A DNA stretch of 64,000 bases from Dendrophyllia cribrosa (lineage: Eukaryota; Cnidaria; Anthozoa; Scleractinia; Dendrophylliidae): positions 55,938,284 to 56,002,283 of the forward strand of contig JAJLRJ010000003.1 of NCBI GenBank assembly GCA_024195265.1, read 5' to 3'. The notes under the pieces were generated by a model. It saw only the letters and a program-made list of their open reading frames with translations. It was not told the origin of the DNA and did no database searches. Positions 31,301 through 37,355 of this stretch are shown piece after piece. The translations under genes and the position numbers were made by a program. The stretch's first letter is position 1, and the number at the start of each line of letters is the position of its first letter.

Positions 31301-33153
31301 GACATATTCAATAGCACATTGTCTGTGGCATCGAAGGCAACATCATTTACAGAAATATAAATGTTCCATTCACTGACTCTTACTCGCATAACGCTTCATT
31401 ACGTAGACTATTTGATGAAAGGTGTGGCGGCATAGAAGCAGCAAACACATGTACACATTGCGGACCTTTTAATTTCAACATAATGATAAAGAATCACTGG
31501 GGCGTACTATTTTTGACTTTTTTGTTGTTGTGTGATACAGGGAATTTACACCTCTGACAGCCTGGATAAGAGTATGAACTATGTTGACTATGGATCTGGT
31601 AACACAGGATTTGTACTCTTGTGCGAGGTGAGGTTTCTGTAGGTCCCTGCACCTGAGTGTAGCATTTCCGTTTTAGGGTGCTGTTACATGTTTCATGAAG
31701 TATCGAGATTACAAAATTGCGAGGCTGGCGTAGAAAGCCTTAGACAAGGCTGCCATAATATTCGAAGAATCGTGGAGTATTTTGACACGTGAAATGGCGT
31801 TTTCGGGTGTTATTTCCAACGATTGGTAGCCGTGTTTGTTTTCTGGAAATCTGAAACCCTTGTTCAAATGAAACGAAGACATGACGACATGTTGTACGCG
31901 ACAAACCATGGTTGTGACTAGAATGGATACTCCAAAATCAGGTTGGACACTTATTGAGAATTACATAACGTAATGTTGACACTTAGAATTTATTTTCAAT
32001 AAATTTTTAAGTGTAAAAAAGAAAATCTAAAATCCCCACTCAGGATTGAACCTGTGACCTCAGCTAGGGTTAGGATTACATAGCCTACCGTACCACTGTA
32101 CCACCTAGCTTCTCGGGTTGTTTAGGCCTAAATTTAACTACATAAACTGCTAACCCTAACCCTAACCTCAACTGCAAGCAACAAGTTACTCCGTTATATA
32201 AGTCTCACTAAGGCGTCCGAGGTGGTCCAACCTGATTTTGGAGTATCCATTCTAGTCACCACCGACAAACCACGTCAGGATTTTTGGAGTATTGGCCACT
32301 CCGAAAAATACCATAATACTCTTTTATGTGCAGGCTCAGCCTCACCGGGGTGTAATTATTCAAGTCTCCTTTGTTAAAATGGCACAGTGGTATTCAGAGT
32401 ACATGTAGGAACGCTAGGACGTAGCATTGTGTGTTCGTATACAAATGTGCAACGTATGCAAATTGCCAAGAAGTTGAAGCATAGCACGTGCAGTTCGTGC
32501 TGAAAACAAAAGAAATTGGAAAAATCAGGCTTACATCAAGCACCACCCAAACCTGCACTTTAAAGAGTATTATGGTATTTTTAATAGTTTCTGGAGTGGG
32601 GAATTTTGGCAGGCTTGTCCAGGGATTTCTAAGCCCGCCACGCAATTTTGAATGCGAACGTTGCGAGATGCCTTCAAGGTGCATTTTACAACTTACTTTG
32701 CAGTGCTATTGCCAGGATTCCGTTGCAAATTGCGTGTAATTTAAGTTGCCTTTAGCTAGATGCCTTGCTCATATTCAAAGACTACCGAATACCTTTAGAA
32801 TAGGGCTGTTGCTCATATTCAAGGAATGTCTACATAGTACTAAGACTTAGCCTCGCTTGTGTTAGGTTGCCCTTGGCGAAGTCAAAGAACTTGTCGATCA
32901 TACCTACCACGATACTGCTCCCGAGGGATTTGACAGCGTGTTGGCGGTTAGCAAGGAGATTCCGGATCCAAGTGAAGACGTCACAACTCCGTACGGGGCT
33001 AAAGTTCCTGCTGGAATGCGAGTGCAACAGACCGGACTGACTGAGAGGTTTAATGTCCGGTATATTTATAACAATCATAGCGAGTATGTTGTGTACAAAG
33101 AGTCTCAGGTCCTTATACGATACGTAGTGCAGGTAAAAAGTACATGGAGGTAA
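40..33153 (+). CDS. Ankyrin-WGR poly(ADP-ribose) polymerase, 5'-incomplete (25 exons)
   Basis: A PARP transfers ADP-ribose from NAD+ to proteins, usually in the nucleus after DNA damage. Exons: 40-218, 846-928, 6145-6260, 7438-7675, 9086-9263, 9979-10055, 10738-10830, 12038-12197, 14143-14298, 14713-14830, 15151-15250, 16882-17023, 18141-18323, 19207-19377, 20255-20448, 21857-21962, 23822-23991, 25906-26062, 26400-26527, 27356-27416, 27910-28087, 29054-29161, 29944-30146, 31541-31627, 32866-33153. All junctions are GT-AG, phases agree throughout, and the chain gives 1,223 residues and a TAA stop. Order: ankyrin repeats (about 1-664), linker, WGR (about 730-840), PARP regulatory helices, catalytic domain. 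The layout matches nematode pme-5-type PARPs. Unlike tankyrase it has WGR and no SAM domain was seen. The N-terminus is outside the window. Exon 14713-14830 uses a donor 11 bases past a closer GT because only that keeps the frame open. Introns are full of transposons. Confidence 0.93.
590..725 (+). repeat. Dispersed CCAAT-rich repeat, copy 1
   Basis: Contains the order CGCTTGGCGCCGG-like block, TTCTGATTGG, TGTGATTGGCCAAAG and TTTGCTTTTGGT, shared with 8065-8340, 10895-11075 and (in part) 39790-39962. All copies are intronic. The family is unidentified, probably an old MITE. Confidence 0.55.
1064..1083 (+). repeat. (TTGG)n microsatellite
   Basis: Five tandem GGTT units in a PARP intron. Confidence 0.9.
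1205..3410. mobile_element. TTAA-flanked non-autonomous element (piggyBac-like), about 2.2 kb
   Basis: TTAA at 1201-1204 and 3411-3414 brackets the element. The ends are inverted: AGGGCCCATTATACTA on the left, and the reverse complement of the right end reads AGGCCCATTATAGTA; the similarity continues to GTTGCTAGG. No transposase-like reading frame was found. Exact TTAA duplication is the hallmark of piggyBac and Kolobok groups; assignment to piggyBac is inference. Confidence 0.75.
3415..5858. mobile_element. Second TTAA-flanked element, sharing a TTAA with its neighbour
   Basis: TTAA at 3411-3414 and 5859-5862. The inverted ends are GGTGGCTCCCTACAGTTTT and, reverse-complemented from the right, GGTGGCTCCCTAGGGTTTT. 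No coding potential was seen. The left TTAA is shared with the element at 1205-3410. A third TTAA hairpin sits inside it at 4593-5145. Confidence 0.78.
4593..5145. mobile_element. TTAA hairpin MITE nested in the element 3415-5858
   Basis: TTAA at 4589-4592 and 5146-5149. The ends are AGTGCTACTGCGATCAA and its inverted copy. The two arms (about 4593-4835 and 4903-5145) are nearly perfect inverted repeats of about 240 bases around a loop of about 70 bases. Being nested, it is younger than its host. Confidence 0.85.
5894..5966 (-). other. tRNA-Thr-like head of a SINE (not a functional tRNA)
   Basis: Read on the minus strand it folds as a tRNA: acceptor GGCTTCA/TGAAGTC with one G-U pair, D arm GCTC...GAGC, anticodon loop CCGGTAT (anticodon GGT, Thr-like) and T arm ACGGG/CCCGT with TTCGAAC. 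One anticodon-stem pair is mismatched. It lies inside the repeated SINE, so it is read as the pol III promoter region of a SINE. Confidence 0.7.
8065..8340 (-). repeat. Dispersed CCAAT-rich repeat, copy 2
   Basis: ACCAAAGTAATTAC, CCAATCACAGC, TTCTGATTGGTCGAG, GCCAATCACAAAGCG and GAAAACTGCTTTAGAG are shared with 39790-39962 and, inverted, with 590-725. It lies inside the SINE at 8022-8607. Confidence 0.55.
8393..8464 (-). other. tRNA-like SINE head, degenerate
   Basis: The minus strand has GTAGCTCAGTGGTTAGAGC (D arm, A box) and GGTTCGATTCC (B box); the anticodon loop CCGGTGT again gives GGT. The first two acceptor pairs and one anticodon-stem pair do not form, so it is not a working tRNA. Confidence 0.65.
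8675..8830 (+). repeat. Dispersed inverted repeat shared with 42395-42655
   Basis: AAACTCTCAAAACACTGCC, TTCAACTTTGTTTTTCTG and GGTATTTTCAAAATAACAG recur in the ETFA gene at 42410-42560. Around 8755-8812 a short hairpin forms from GGTATTTTCAAAATAAC and its complement. Confidence 0.6.
9340..9519. mobile_element. MITE with 19-bp inverted ends
   Basis: AGTATATACTGAAACAGTG at the left end and its exact inverted copy at 9501-9519. It is 180 bases long, non-coding and in a PARP intron. Family not determined. Confidence 0.7.
9523..9629. repeat. Near-perfect 107-bp palindrome
   Basis: AACAACTATTCACC...GGTGAATAGTTGTT encloses GGTAAATATCCACCACTACC-type arms around a GCGCTTCGCGGC centre. Both arms of about 48 bases pair with few mismatches. 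Probably a small foldback element next to the MITE at 9340-9519. Confidence 0.75.
10895..11075 (+). repeat. Dispersed CCAAT-rich repeat, copy 3
   Basis: CGCGCTTGGCGCCGG, GAGTTCTAATTGGTTC, TTGTGATTGGCCAAAG and GGACACTCCATTGGAAGC parallel copy 1 at 590-725. Confidence 0.5.
11710..11950 (-). pseudogene. LINE reverse-transcriptase C-terminal remnant
   Basis: The minus strand encodes the usual LINE C-terminal pattern: TRYSLRDS, then PLSRTNYLKNSFSYSGA, LWNSL and FKRLV. The upstream part, LNGLVPEYLSNALF, lies in a different frame, so at least one frameshift separates them. No RT catalytic core or endonuclease is present. CR1/L2-like is the likeliest family. It is a 5'-truncated dead copy in a PARP intron. 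Confidence 0.7.
12438..12500 (+). repeat. Poly-G tract
   Basis: About 60 bases are almost all G, interrupted by a GAGGGAG. It lies 240 bases downstream of exon 12038-12197. Length in the assembly may be unreliable. Confidence 0.9.
12844..12868 (+). repeat. (CAA)n microsatellite
   Basis: Eight tandem CAA units in an intron. Confidence 0.9.
13500..13994. mobile_element. Inverted-repeat element with a second one nested inside
   Basis: Outer ends AAGGCCGATTTACACGGCA and its inverted copy, with further internal symmetric GCGTGTCG-type motifs. The inner element at 13589-13834 splits it. A partial extra copy of the outer end is seen at about 13446-13490 (GGCTGATTTACAAGGTACAA). The tip resembles PIF/Harbinger MITEs. 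Confidence 0.65.
13589..13834. mobile_element. GCCCCGGCTACACG hairpin MITE (TAG/TAA target), nested
   Basis: AGCCCCGGCTACACGTTCTA at the left and the inverted copy at the right. Internal repeats of AACATTTTTTGTTAGA-type sequence fold into a long hairpin. The flanks are TAG and TAA, near-matching a 3-bp TWA-type duplication. Related tips are seen at 20470, 23203 and 61569. Confidence 0.65.
15283..15564. mobile_element. Inverted-repeat element CCTCGTTCCCAGGTCCTTCTC
   Basis: CTCGTTCCCAGGTCCTTCTC at the left pairs with GGAGAAGGACCTAGGTACGAG at the right. The interior has CCGCTGGACAAGGCTGAC and a mirrored GTCAGCCTTGTCCAGCGG. A short relative is at 55613-55669. Confidence 0.7.
15581..15747. mobile_element. 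Hairpin MITE, about 167 bp
   Basis: TTCGCCACTTTAGAAACGAG pairs with its inverted copy at the right end, and the arms (GAAAGTTC, ACTTCTGGGA) stay paired almost to a short GGGGACAGAGACAAAAGAAG centre. It follows directly after the element 15283-15564. Confidence 0.75.
16050..16580. mobile_element. hAT-like non-autonomous element with 8-bp target duplication
   Basis: GTTGGAAG occurs at 16042-16049 and 16581-16588. The ends read TAGGGGTGTAATGATT and, inverted, TAGTGGTGAAACGATT, typical of hAT tips. No transposase frame was found. It lies in a PARP intron. Confidence 0.78.
17477..17651. mobile_element. Inverted-repeat MITE, about 175 bp
   Basis: GAACGCGTTGTTGTACCCAA and CCAATTCAAACCTTCTGGGA at the left pair with AATTGGGTACAACAATGCGT at the right. 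The centre holds a smaller ATTTCCATGT/ATATGGAAAT palindrome. Confidence 0.65.
17665..17812. mobile_element. MITE with ATAGGTGGTTTTCATG end
   Basis: ATAGGTGGTTTTCATGTTAC at the left and GATTGCAAACCACCTAT at the right, with inner GCTGGTGGACATAAACAATA also mirrored. A related end, TAGATGGTTTTCATGG, occurs at 28687. Confidence 0.6.
18417..18976 (-). mobile_element. Inverted-end element, copy 1 of a pair (see 24057)
   Basis: The ends are ATTCTTGGTTTGCAC and the inverted copy GTGCAAGCCAAGAAT. The interior (CGGCCATCTTGG, ACACAAACATGGC, GCTTATAAGCATCTATA) is shared in reverse with 24057-24761. It is non-coding, in a PARP intron directly after exon 18141-18323. Confidence 0.75.
19556..19720 (+). repeat. 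Dispersed repeat, copy in inverse orientation at 21580-21745
   Basis: GAGGCGCAGCCAAGTTTTTT, ACCACTTTGGATACCTG, AAACACTATCGAGTGTTTGA and AATCGCCAAAATCTA recur, reverse-complemented and diverged, at 21580-21745 on the other side of exon 20255-20448. Confidence 0.55.
19786..20158 (+). mobile_element. TTAA element carrying an 88-bp tandem unit, 3 copies
   Basis: TTAA at 19782-19785 and 20159-20162. The ends are CCCTTTAACTCCCAAGAGT and, inverted, CCCTTTCACTCCCAGAGT. Inside, a unit starting AAATGGTACCATGCAAAAGT repeats at 19867, 19942 and 20030; the first is 75 bases because about 13 are missing, the rest are 88. Confidence 0.82.
20255..26062 (+). CDS. Acidic linker and WGR domain of the PARP
   Basis: Exon 20255-20448 encodes a charged linker rich in Asp, Glu and Lys. 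Exons 21857-21962, 23822-23991 and 25906-26062 encode a WGR domain. Its signature is seen as NRWGRVGDSGQ, preceded by NNFYKMQ and followed by an F-K-K-x-F-x-x-K-T-G-N-x-W stretch, which is the usual WGR ending. In PARP1-3 the WGR domain contacts DNA breaks and passes the signal to the regulatory helices. This supports a DNA-damage-type PARP rather than a tankyrase. Confidence 0.92.
20470..20791. mobile_element. PIF/Harbinger-like MITE, TAA target
   Basis: TAA at 20467-20469 and 20792-20794. The ends are AGGCCCGTTAACAAAGGCGA and the inverted AGGCCCGTTTACACATGCGA. The interior repeats GCGATTTTTG-type motifs in both directions. It starts 21 bases after the donor of exon 20255-20448. Confidence 0.72.
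21113..21485. mobile_element. Inverted-end element CAGAAACCCATAAGTGGGTTG
   Basis: CAGAAACCCATAAGTGGGTT at the left and its inverted copy at the right, followed inward by GAAACGTG on both sides. An AAT microsatellite is at about 21386-21420. A solo end of the same family is at 35555-35575 downstream of the ETFA gene. Confidence 0.68.
22052..22951 (+). mobile_element. Related element with 9 tandem copies of the 88-bp unit
   Basis: The left end CCCTTTAACCCCCAAGAGTG is as in 19786-20158, and the right end GTGATTGAAAAGGG is a decayed match; the flanks TTCA and TAAA are decayed from TTAA. The same unit starts at 22129, 22217, 22305, 22393, 22481, 22569, 22657, 22745 and 22833, each exactly 88 bases apart. 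Confidence 0.82.
23203..23448. mobile_element. PIF/Harbinger-like MITE, TAA target
   Basis: TAA at 23200-23202 and 23449-23451. The ends are TGCCCCATTCACACCAACGG and, inverted, TACCCCATTCACACCAACGC, continuing into mirrored AAACATGTTTAAATGTTGTT. Confidence 0.72.
24057..24761 (+). mobile_element. Inverted-end element, copy 2, interrupted by a foldback element
   Basis: The same sequence as 18417-18976 in opposite orientation: AATTCTTGGTTTGCAC at the left and GTGCAAACCAAAAAT at the right. It is longer because 24072-24265 inserted close to its left end. The two copies lie 5 kb apart in inverted orientation within one gene. Confidence 0.78.
24072..24265. mobile_element. Foldback MITE with 9-bp target duplication (Mutator-like)
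   Basis: GGTTTGCAC at 24063-24071 and 24266-24274 is an exact 9-bp duplication. The ends read TAGACTACGAGTAGTCCC and, inverted, TAGGCTACGAGTAGTCCC. The arms contain GCGAGCGAAACGCGAACGCG and CACCCCACGCGAGAAAGGCG and pair almost throughout around CGAGACACACGTCTCG. The 9-bp duplication suggests Mutator-type transposition. Confidence 0.82.
25020..25367. mobile_element. Inverted-end repeat with an inserted hairpin (25039-25198)
   Basis: ATGATGCCCGAT at the left and ATCGGGCATGGT at the right. The interior GTACATTGTACACCTCCATT and the long ATTCTA/TTGTAT run recur in reverse at 50506-50683, which lacks the hairpin. The hairpin is bounded by CCTAATTCAATAAAGGTTGC and its inverted copy. Confidence 0.68.
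26400..28087 (+). CDS. PARP regulatory (helical) domain exons
   Basis: Exons 26400-26527, 27356-27416 and 27910-28087 encode a helical region with MPFGRLSKETI, matching the M-P-L-G-K-L-S motif of PARP regulatory domains, followed by a helix ending NTYYMLMPMTH, which resembles the N-x-F-Y-T-x-I-P-H segment. In known PARPs this domain masks the NAD+ site until DNA is bound. Confidence 0.88.
26731..27180. mobile_element. TTAA-flanked inverted-repeat element, 450 bp
   Basis: TTAA at 26727-26730 and 27181-27184. The ends are AGTGCACCTTACCC and, inverted, AGTGCACCTAAACCC. GTTGAAAAGTCGAATAGT, ATTTCTTGTTTTTAACGT and TTTGACGTCATC-type blocks are mirrored in the two arms. Confidence 0.8.
28088..29053 (+). 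other. PARP intron, little recognised
   Basis: Apart from the MITE at 28687-28820, no coding sequence, RNA or clear repeat was recognised in this intron. Confidence 0.5.
28687..28820. mobile_element. MITE with TAGATGGTTTTCATGG end
   Basis: TAGATGGTTTTCATGGTGGC at the left and CCACCGTGAAATTCATCTA at the right, with an inner CCATGTTGG/CCAAAATGG pair. Related to 17665-17812. Confidence 0.6.
29054..33153 (+). CDS. PARP catalytic domain with H-Y-E triad
   Basis: The four last exons encode the ADP-ribosyltransferase fold. The NAD+-binding His is in LLWHGTKT (codon 30051-30053, about residue 1068). The Tyr is in GIYTSD (31547-31549, about residue 1102). The catalytic Glu is in SEYVVY (33082-33084, about residue 1201). 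An H-Y-E triad is typical of PARPs able to make poly(ADP-ribose), so the enzyme looks active. The substrate-loop motif GLRIAPPEA is intact. The second catalytic intron (29162-29943) is mostly a minisatellite. Confidence 0.94.
29377..29850 (+). repeat. Minisatellite of about 67-bp units, 7 copies
   Basis: The unit runs GTGATAATTACAAAGATTAT, ATGAGCGTTTTCCCGGCC, GGACCAGGAGAAGTGTCCC and TTAATAGAG. Seven slightly different copies fill most of the intron between PARP catalytic exons 29054-29161 and 29944-30146. There are no unique spacers between copies. Confidence 0.85.
30147..31540 (+). other. PARP intron, little recognised
   Basis: A weak inverted pair, GTAAGAACTAGGCAA at about 30429-30443 and its reverse complement at about 30832-30846, may mark an old element. 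Nothing else was recognised. Confidence 0.4.
31719..32662. mobile_element. Old inverted-end element hosting a Mutator-like insert
   Basis: GCGAGGCTGGCGTAGAAAGC and AGACAAGGCTGCC at the left relate to GGCAGGCTTGTCCAGGGATT and CGTTGCGAGATG at the right. The interior shares ACACGTGAAATGGCGTTTT and CCAACGATTGG with the element at 15283-15564. It is split by 31909-32262. Confidence 0.45.
31909..32262. mobile_element. Mutator-like MITE with 10-bp duplication, tRNA-like block and telomeric repeats
   Basis: CGACAAACCA at 31899-31908 and 32263-32272 is an exact 10-bp duplication. Inside are near-identical inverted ends of about 33 bases (ACTAGAATGGATACTCCAAA then ATCAGGTTGG). The minus strand of the interior has a tRNA-like stretch with a B box GGTTCAATCC. 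At 32150-32167 is (CTAACC)3, the telomeric hexamer. Confidence 0.78.
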
Positions 33154-33249
33154 ACTGTCTTCTCGTTGGAGGCTTTTTGCCCTGAAAGTTTTTAGAGTAC
33201 ACATTTCACACGGAAAACGAAAATTAGTTTTGATGTATTAATACTGGTT

Positions 33250-33545
33250 TTTACTAGCGACGAAGTCGGAGTCGTAATCAGTAGCGTATCCAGTGAAAAT
33301 CAAACAACGGAGTCGTAAGTAGAGTTTCCGATTGCGCTTTTGATTCCGTCGCTTACGATCTTATGAAAACTAGATTGTTGGTGTCTTAAGCAGGGCATAG
33401 GCCTTGTAATTGGTTAATTCGCTTCTACTTGCGACTCCGACAATCTAGTTTTCACTCGATCGTAAGCGACGGGGTCATACGCGCAATCGGGAGAACATGG
33501 AAACCTGCGACTAGCGACTCCGATTACGGCTCCGTCGCTAGTGAA
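33250..33545. mobile_element. Inverted-repeat MITE TTTACTAGCGACGAAGTCGG
   Basis: TTACTAGCGACGAAGTCGGA at the left and CTCCGTCGCTAGTGAAA at the right. Inner CGCTTACGATC and AAAACTAGATTGT blocks are also mirrored. It begins 97 bases after the PARP stop codon and may lie in its 3' UTR. Confidence 0.68.
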
Positions 33546-33687
33546 ATGCAGCTTTAAGGGGGTAGCACGTATTTAGCGGTAGATGTATGTGAAAAATATA
33601 ATACCTGGTTGTTTAAACAACGATTACCGCTAATCCAGGACTTGAGTGTGATCAGAGTTTTTTAATAGCGATTTGCCACGCAAAGCA

Positions 33688-33756
33688 TAGCCTGCGCGCA
33701 GATGTATCCGATTTCCGTGGGGAGCAAGGAAATCGGATACGTCTGCGCGCAGGCTA
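33688..33756. repeat. 69-bp near-perfect palindrome
   Basis: TAGCCTGCGCGCAGATGTAT and CCGATTTCC pair with GGAAATCGG and ATACGTCTGCGCGCAGGCTA across a 13-base loop (GTGGGGAGCAAGG region). Confidence 0.8.
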
Positions 33757-34092
33757 CGCAAAGCAGTGTAACCTAGAATTAGGTGTCTGTACTTTTTCAT
33801 ATGTGTTAGAACTTGATCGGTGTCAGTCTTTCTTGTTTAAAAAAAAACCTTTTTACTGCTTTCACTTTGATATTTGCCATTTCAAAGCTTGACGACAAGA
33901 ACCATTTCAGAACTTACAGAAATCTTTTTGTTAGGTAAATGTTTTAATATACTCTGGCAAACTACTATTGGGGGGGACCCTGCTATTGTAGCTAATGGAA
34001 GCCATTAATGGGACCCATCCTGTGACATTTTACTTAACTCTAGAATTACAAGGGAGTAGAAACGAGATGAAGAAGATAGTGCAGATACCACG

Positions 34093-34243
34093 CACCTCTT
34101 CAGAACCTTTAATTTCATTGGACCTGGTTATCACGCACATGTGTTGTTTTCTGCGCTAGGGTCCATTGTTCTGTTGTTTGTTCTATTGTTTTCTCAGCCA
34201 ATCCTGTGAGGCGTTCCGAAACGTACATGCCGCCTCCGATAGT
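34093..34243 (+). repeat. Dispersed repeat, second copy at 45250-45402
   Basis: CTCTTCAGAACCTTTAATTT, ATTGGACCTGGTTATCACGC, AGGGTCCATTGTTCTGTTGT and TCAGCCAATCCTGTGAGGCG recur in the same orientation 11 kb away in the ETFA gene with few changes. Confidence 0.8.
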
Positions 34244-35760
34244 GTAGGTAGCAATTTTACTCAGCATTGCAAATAAGTTGTAGTTATGGATTTTTAGATT
34301 TTTAGAGCAAGTTGCAAGAAGTATCACAACTTGAATTAGAATTAGTAATCGTATAAAAAATAGTAAGGACAAGAAAGATTTGTTTTTATAATAGTTCTGC
34401 AAGAAAAATTCTAGTAACAGAAGTTTCAGGTAAACACTCGCAGTTACGAATAAAAATAAGCGATATCAGAGAACGTTTCGACGACTCCATGCCATCAAAA
34501 ATTTCAAACATTAAATAAATAAAAATAAAAGGCACATCTGAAACACACTTCTCAATTGCTTACACCTAAGTGATCGCACAAATGATCTTGTTCACAGCCT
34601 AAAAAGTAAGAATCACATTCCTTCATTCGTGGTTTGTTTCTGTTTATAGTAATAAAAAGGTTATAAACAGCGTTGTGTGCTTTTATTGATTGCCGTTAAC
34701 TTCATGGGACAGTGCCCCGGCTGAAATGTTTTTATTATTATGGCTAGGAGGTTGCTTCAAAATATCAACAAAAGTGATGAACGCAAAGATATATGAACTA
34801 AAAAGACAATAAGGGAAATGGTCAAAACTATTGCACTCGGAAAGGACCCACCATTTCACAAAAAGACTGGTGGTCTCTTTATGCACCCCCTCTCCTCCAC
34901 CTAAAAAGATGGTATCTTGTTGGTATAGCTCCCATTGTGTCAGGAGTAGAAACTGAGAGAGAGATTCAAATCTTCCTGTGCCGTTTTACTAGCAATGCAA
35001 GCTTCATGCAAACAGAATATTTAAGTCTCGTCTCCAATTTTTAGGCCAAAAAATTGTGTCCATTACACTCATCAGATAGGTTGTATCTTGCATAACCCCC
35101 CTACCCCTAAACAAGGTGGGTCCTCGTCGAGTATACTTGTTATGACCACTTCCCTAAACGACTAAAAGTTCGAAAATCCACCAGAATAGAAACTTTGATT
35201 TCTTGACCGCCTGTCACGAAATCAAAATTAATGAACTGTAATCCACTTTCATCCTTGTAATCTTGCATTTTTTCTCCAAACTACTGCTTCTGTTTTGCTC
35301 TATAATCTTTTCATCCAATTTAGTTGAATATTTGGCGATAAAACATGAAAATTATGGGAACACAATTTCGTTATTTCGGGGGAAGTGACCCTTTCGTCCA
35401 GTTCCACTGTCTTTTTATCCAGGCCTTCACGGCCTTGTGACAAAAAGGCTCGTGATTCCTGAAATCTAGATGACGTATCCGAAACGAATGGCAAATTTCA
35501 CTCGGACCACGTGAATCCGAAAGGATTGATCGCTGAAAAAGAATCAGTGAAGCCAGAAACCCATAAGTGGGTTGAGTAATGTAGCGCTTTTAGTCAAGAG
35601 ATTGGTTCTCAATAAATTCGCTTATTTTAAAATCAACTGGACGACAAATGACAACCAAGATGGATAATTTATTTTGAAAACCAAAAACCCAAGGTAGCGA
35701 AGCAATAAATTTTTTCATTGTGGGTGGATGCGCAAAATGTCACGTGCTATGCAGCGTTAT

Positions 35761-35766
35761 TTTATT
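35761..35766 (-). promoter_or_regulatory. Poly(A) signal AATAAA of the ETFA gene
   Basis: AATAAA on the minus strand begins 18 bases after the ETFA stop codon; the 3' UTR would be very short. Confidence 0.6.
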
Positions 35767-35784
35767 ACAAAATAGAATGTTTCG

Positions 35785-37146
35785 CTATTCTAGCTTCTCC
35801 GTCATCTCGGGAACCGCCTGGAGAAACAAAAAACAAACAGGGAATTAACTTCTTATTTGAACATACATTGCTAAAACGTAATTCCTGACATGCAGTGATC
35901 TTTGTACAGTGGTTATGACAAGGTGTTCTCGCGTGTTCTCGAGCGAAACCAATGCTCGAATCATCCGCCTGCAAACACCTCCAAGACAAACCTCATACAC
36001 AGACAGTAAAGGACTTGCTCACAGCATATCCAGCTAACTCAAAACTGTTTTTTGGTGTCTGTTTCATAAGACATTCTAGGAAGCTCATGGAATTGCCTGC
36101 ATAAATACAACTTATTGGCCTACCAAGATTAGCTTTTGCTACCTGCGGGCCAGTCTTGTAAATGATATAATAGTTAACCAATAAAGACTTTTGTTTATTA
36201 ATATTATGAAGAGAGTGGAACATTTCACGACGGTGGCCGCCATTTTGAAAGTGATACAGCATACATTGTTTGCATGAGAATTTAATGCCAAATAACTCCT
36301 GCGAAAGTTTTTATAGCGATTTATAAAATGCTCGAGGAAATGCGCGCACTATGATTTGATAAAGCACGCGCGTGAAATAAGGTTCATTATAACCGTTTTT
36401 ATTTTATAACAAATAAAAAAAATGTTCCTCGTGCATTGTTGAGTTGTATAAGCACTTGGGAATTTTTTTCTGCACTTCTCTTGTGTTCTTAAAAATTCCC
36501 GCGTGCTCAACGGGTCTCTTAATTTTTCGCGTGTTCCCAAGGTTAAAGGCAGGTTTGCCCTACTTGTCCTACTCAAAATATAACAGTTTCACATGTTGTA
36601 AAAGATAGCAGCTTACCTTAAATAAATCAGCAACTAAGCCATAATCAGCCACTGAAATAAAGCAACGTAAATGAAAATTACAAGCTTGTCTGGGAAGGCT
36701 TGTGTGCAGACATCTTGTAATTATTCATCAAATTACAAGCAGGATGGAATCTGCACAATGCTATTAACACAAATTTAATGTGTATGTTTATTTGTTAAGG
36801 GAGTAGTAAACGAGAACTAATGACAATCGCTGATGATGATGATGATGATGAAGATGATGACGGACATACCTTGTTTCAAGATAATAATAGTTACAATGAT
36901 GTTCATTATCAAACATCATGTACATGGAAACACTTCATAGGGGATGTAAGGTAGGAGATCAACAGCAGATGTACAGTAATTGAGCATCATTCAATGAACC
37001 ACTCCTGAAAACTGACCTTGGAAAATTGGAGCCTCGGGGTCTTTGTTAATGGCTACAATGGTCTGCAACAAAATTTAGTCATCACATTTAGTACATGTAC
37101 TAGAGAGAGGGGGGGGGGGGGAGGAGAGGGGGGGGGGGGGGGGGGG

Positions 37147-37218
<72 letters not shown>

Positions 37219-37301
37219 AGGGAGGGAGGGAGGGAGGGAGGGAGGGAGGGAGGGAGGGAGGGAGGGAGGGAGGGAGGGAGGGAGGGAGGGAGGGAGGGAG
37301 G

Positions 37302-37355
<54 letters not shown>

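Larger units (their letters stand above)
33154..35784. other. Intergenic region between convergent PARP and ETFA genes
   Basis: Holds an inverted-repeat element (33250-33545), a palindrome (33688-33756), a dispersed repeat (34093-34243) and a solo repeat end (35555-35575). No gene was recognised in 34250-35540. Confidence 0.6.

Noticed and set aside
32150..32167. Telomere or chromosome end
   Set aside because: Only three telomeric hexamers, inside a small transposon in the middle of a gene.
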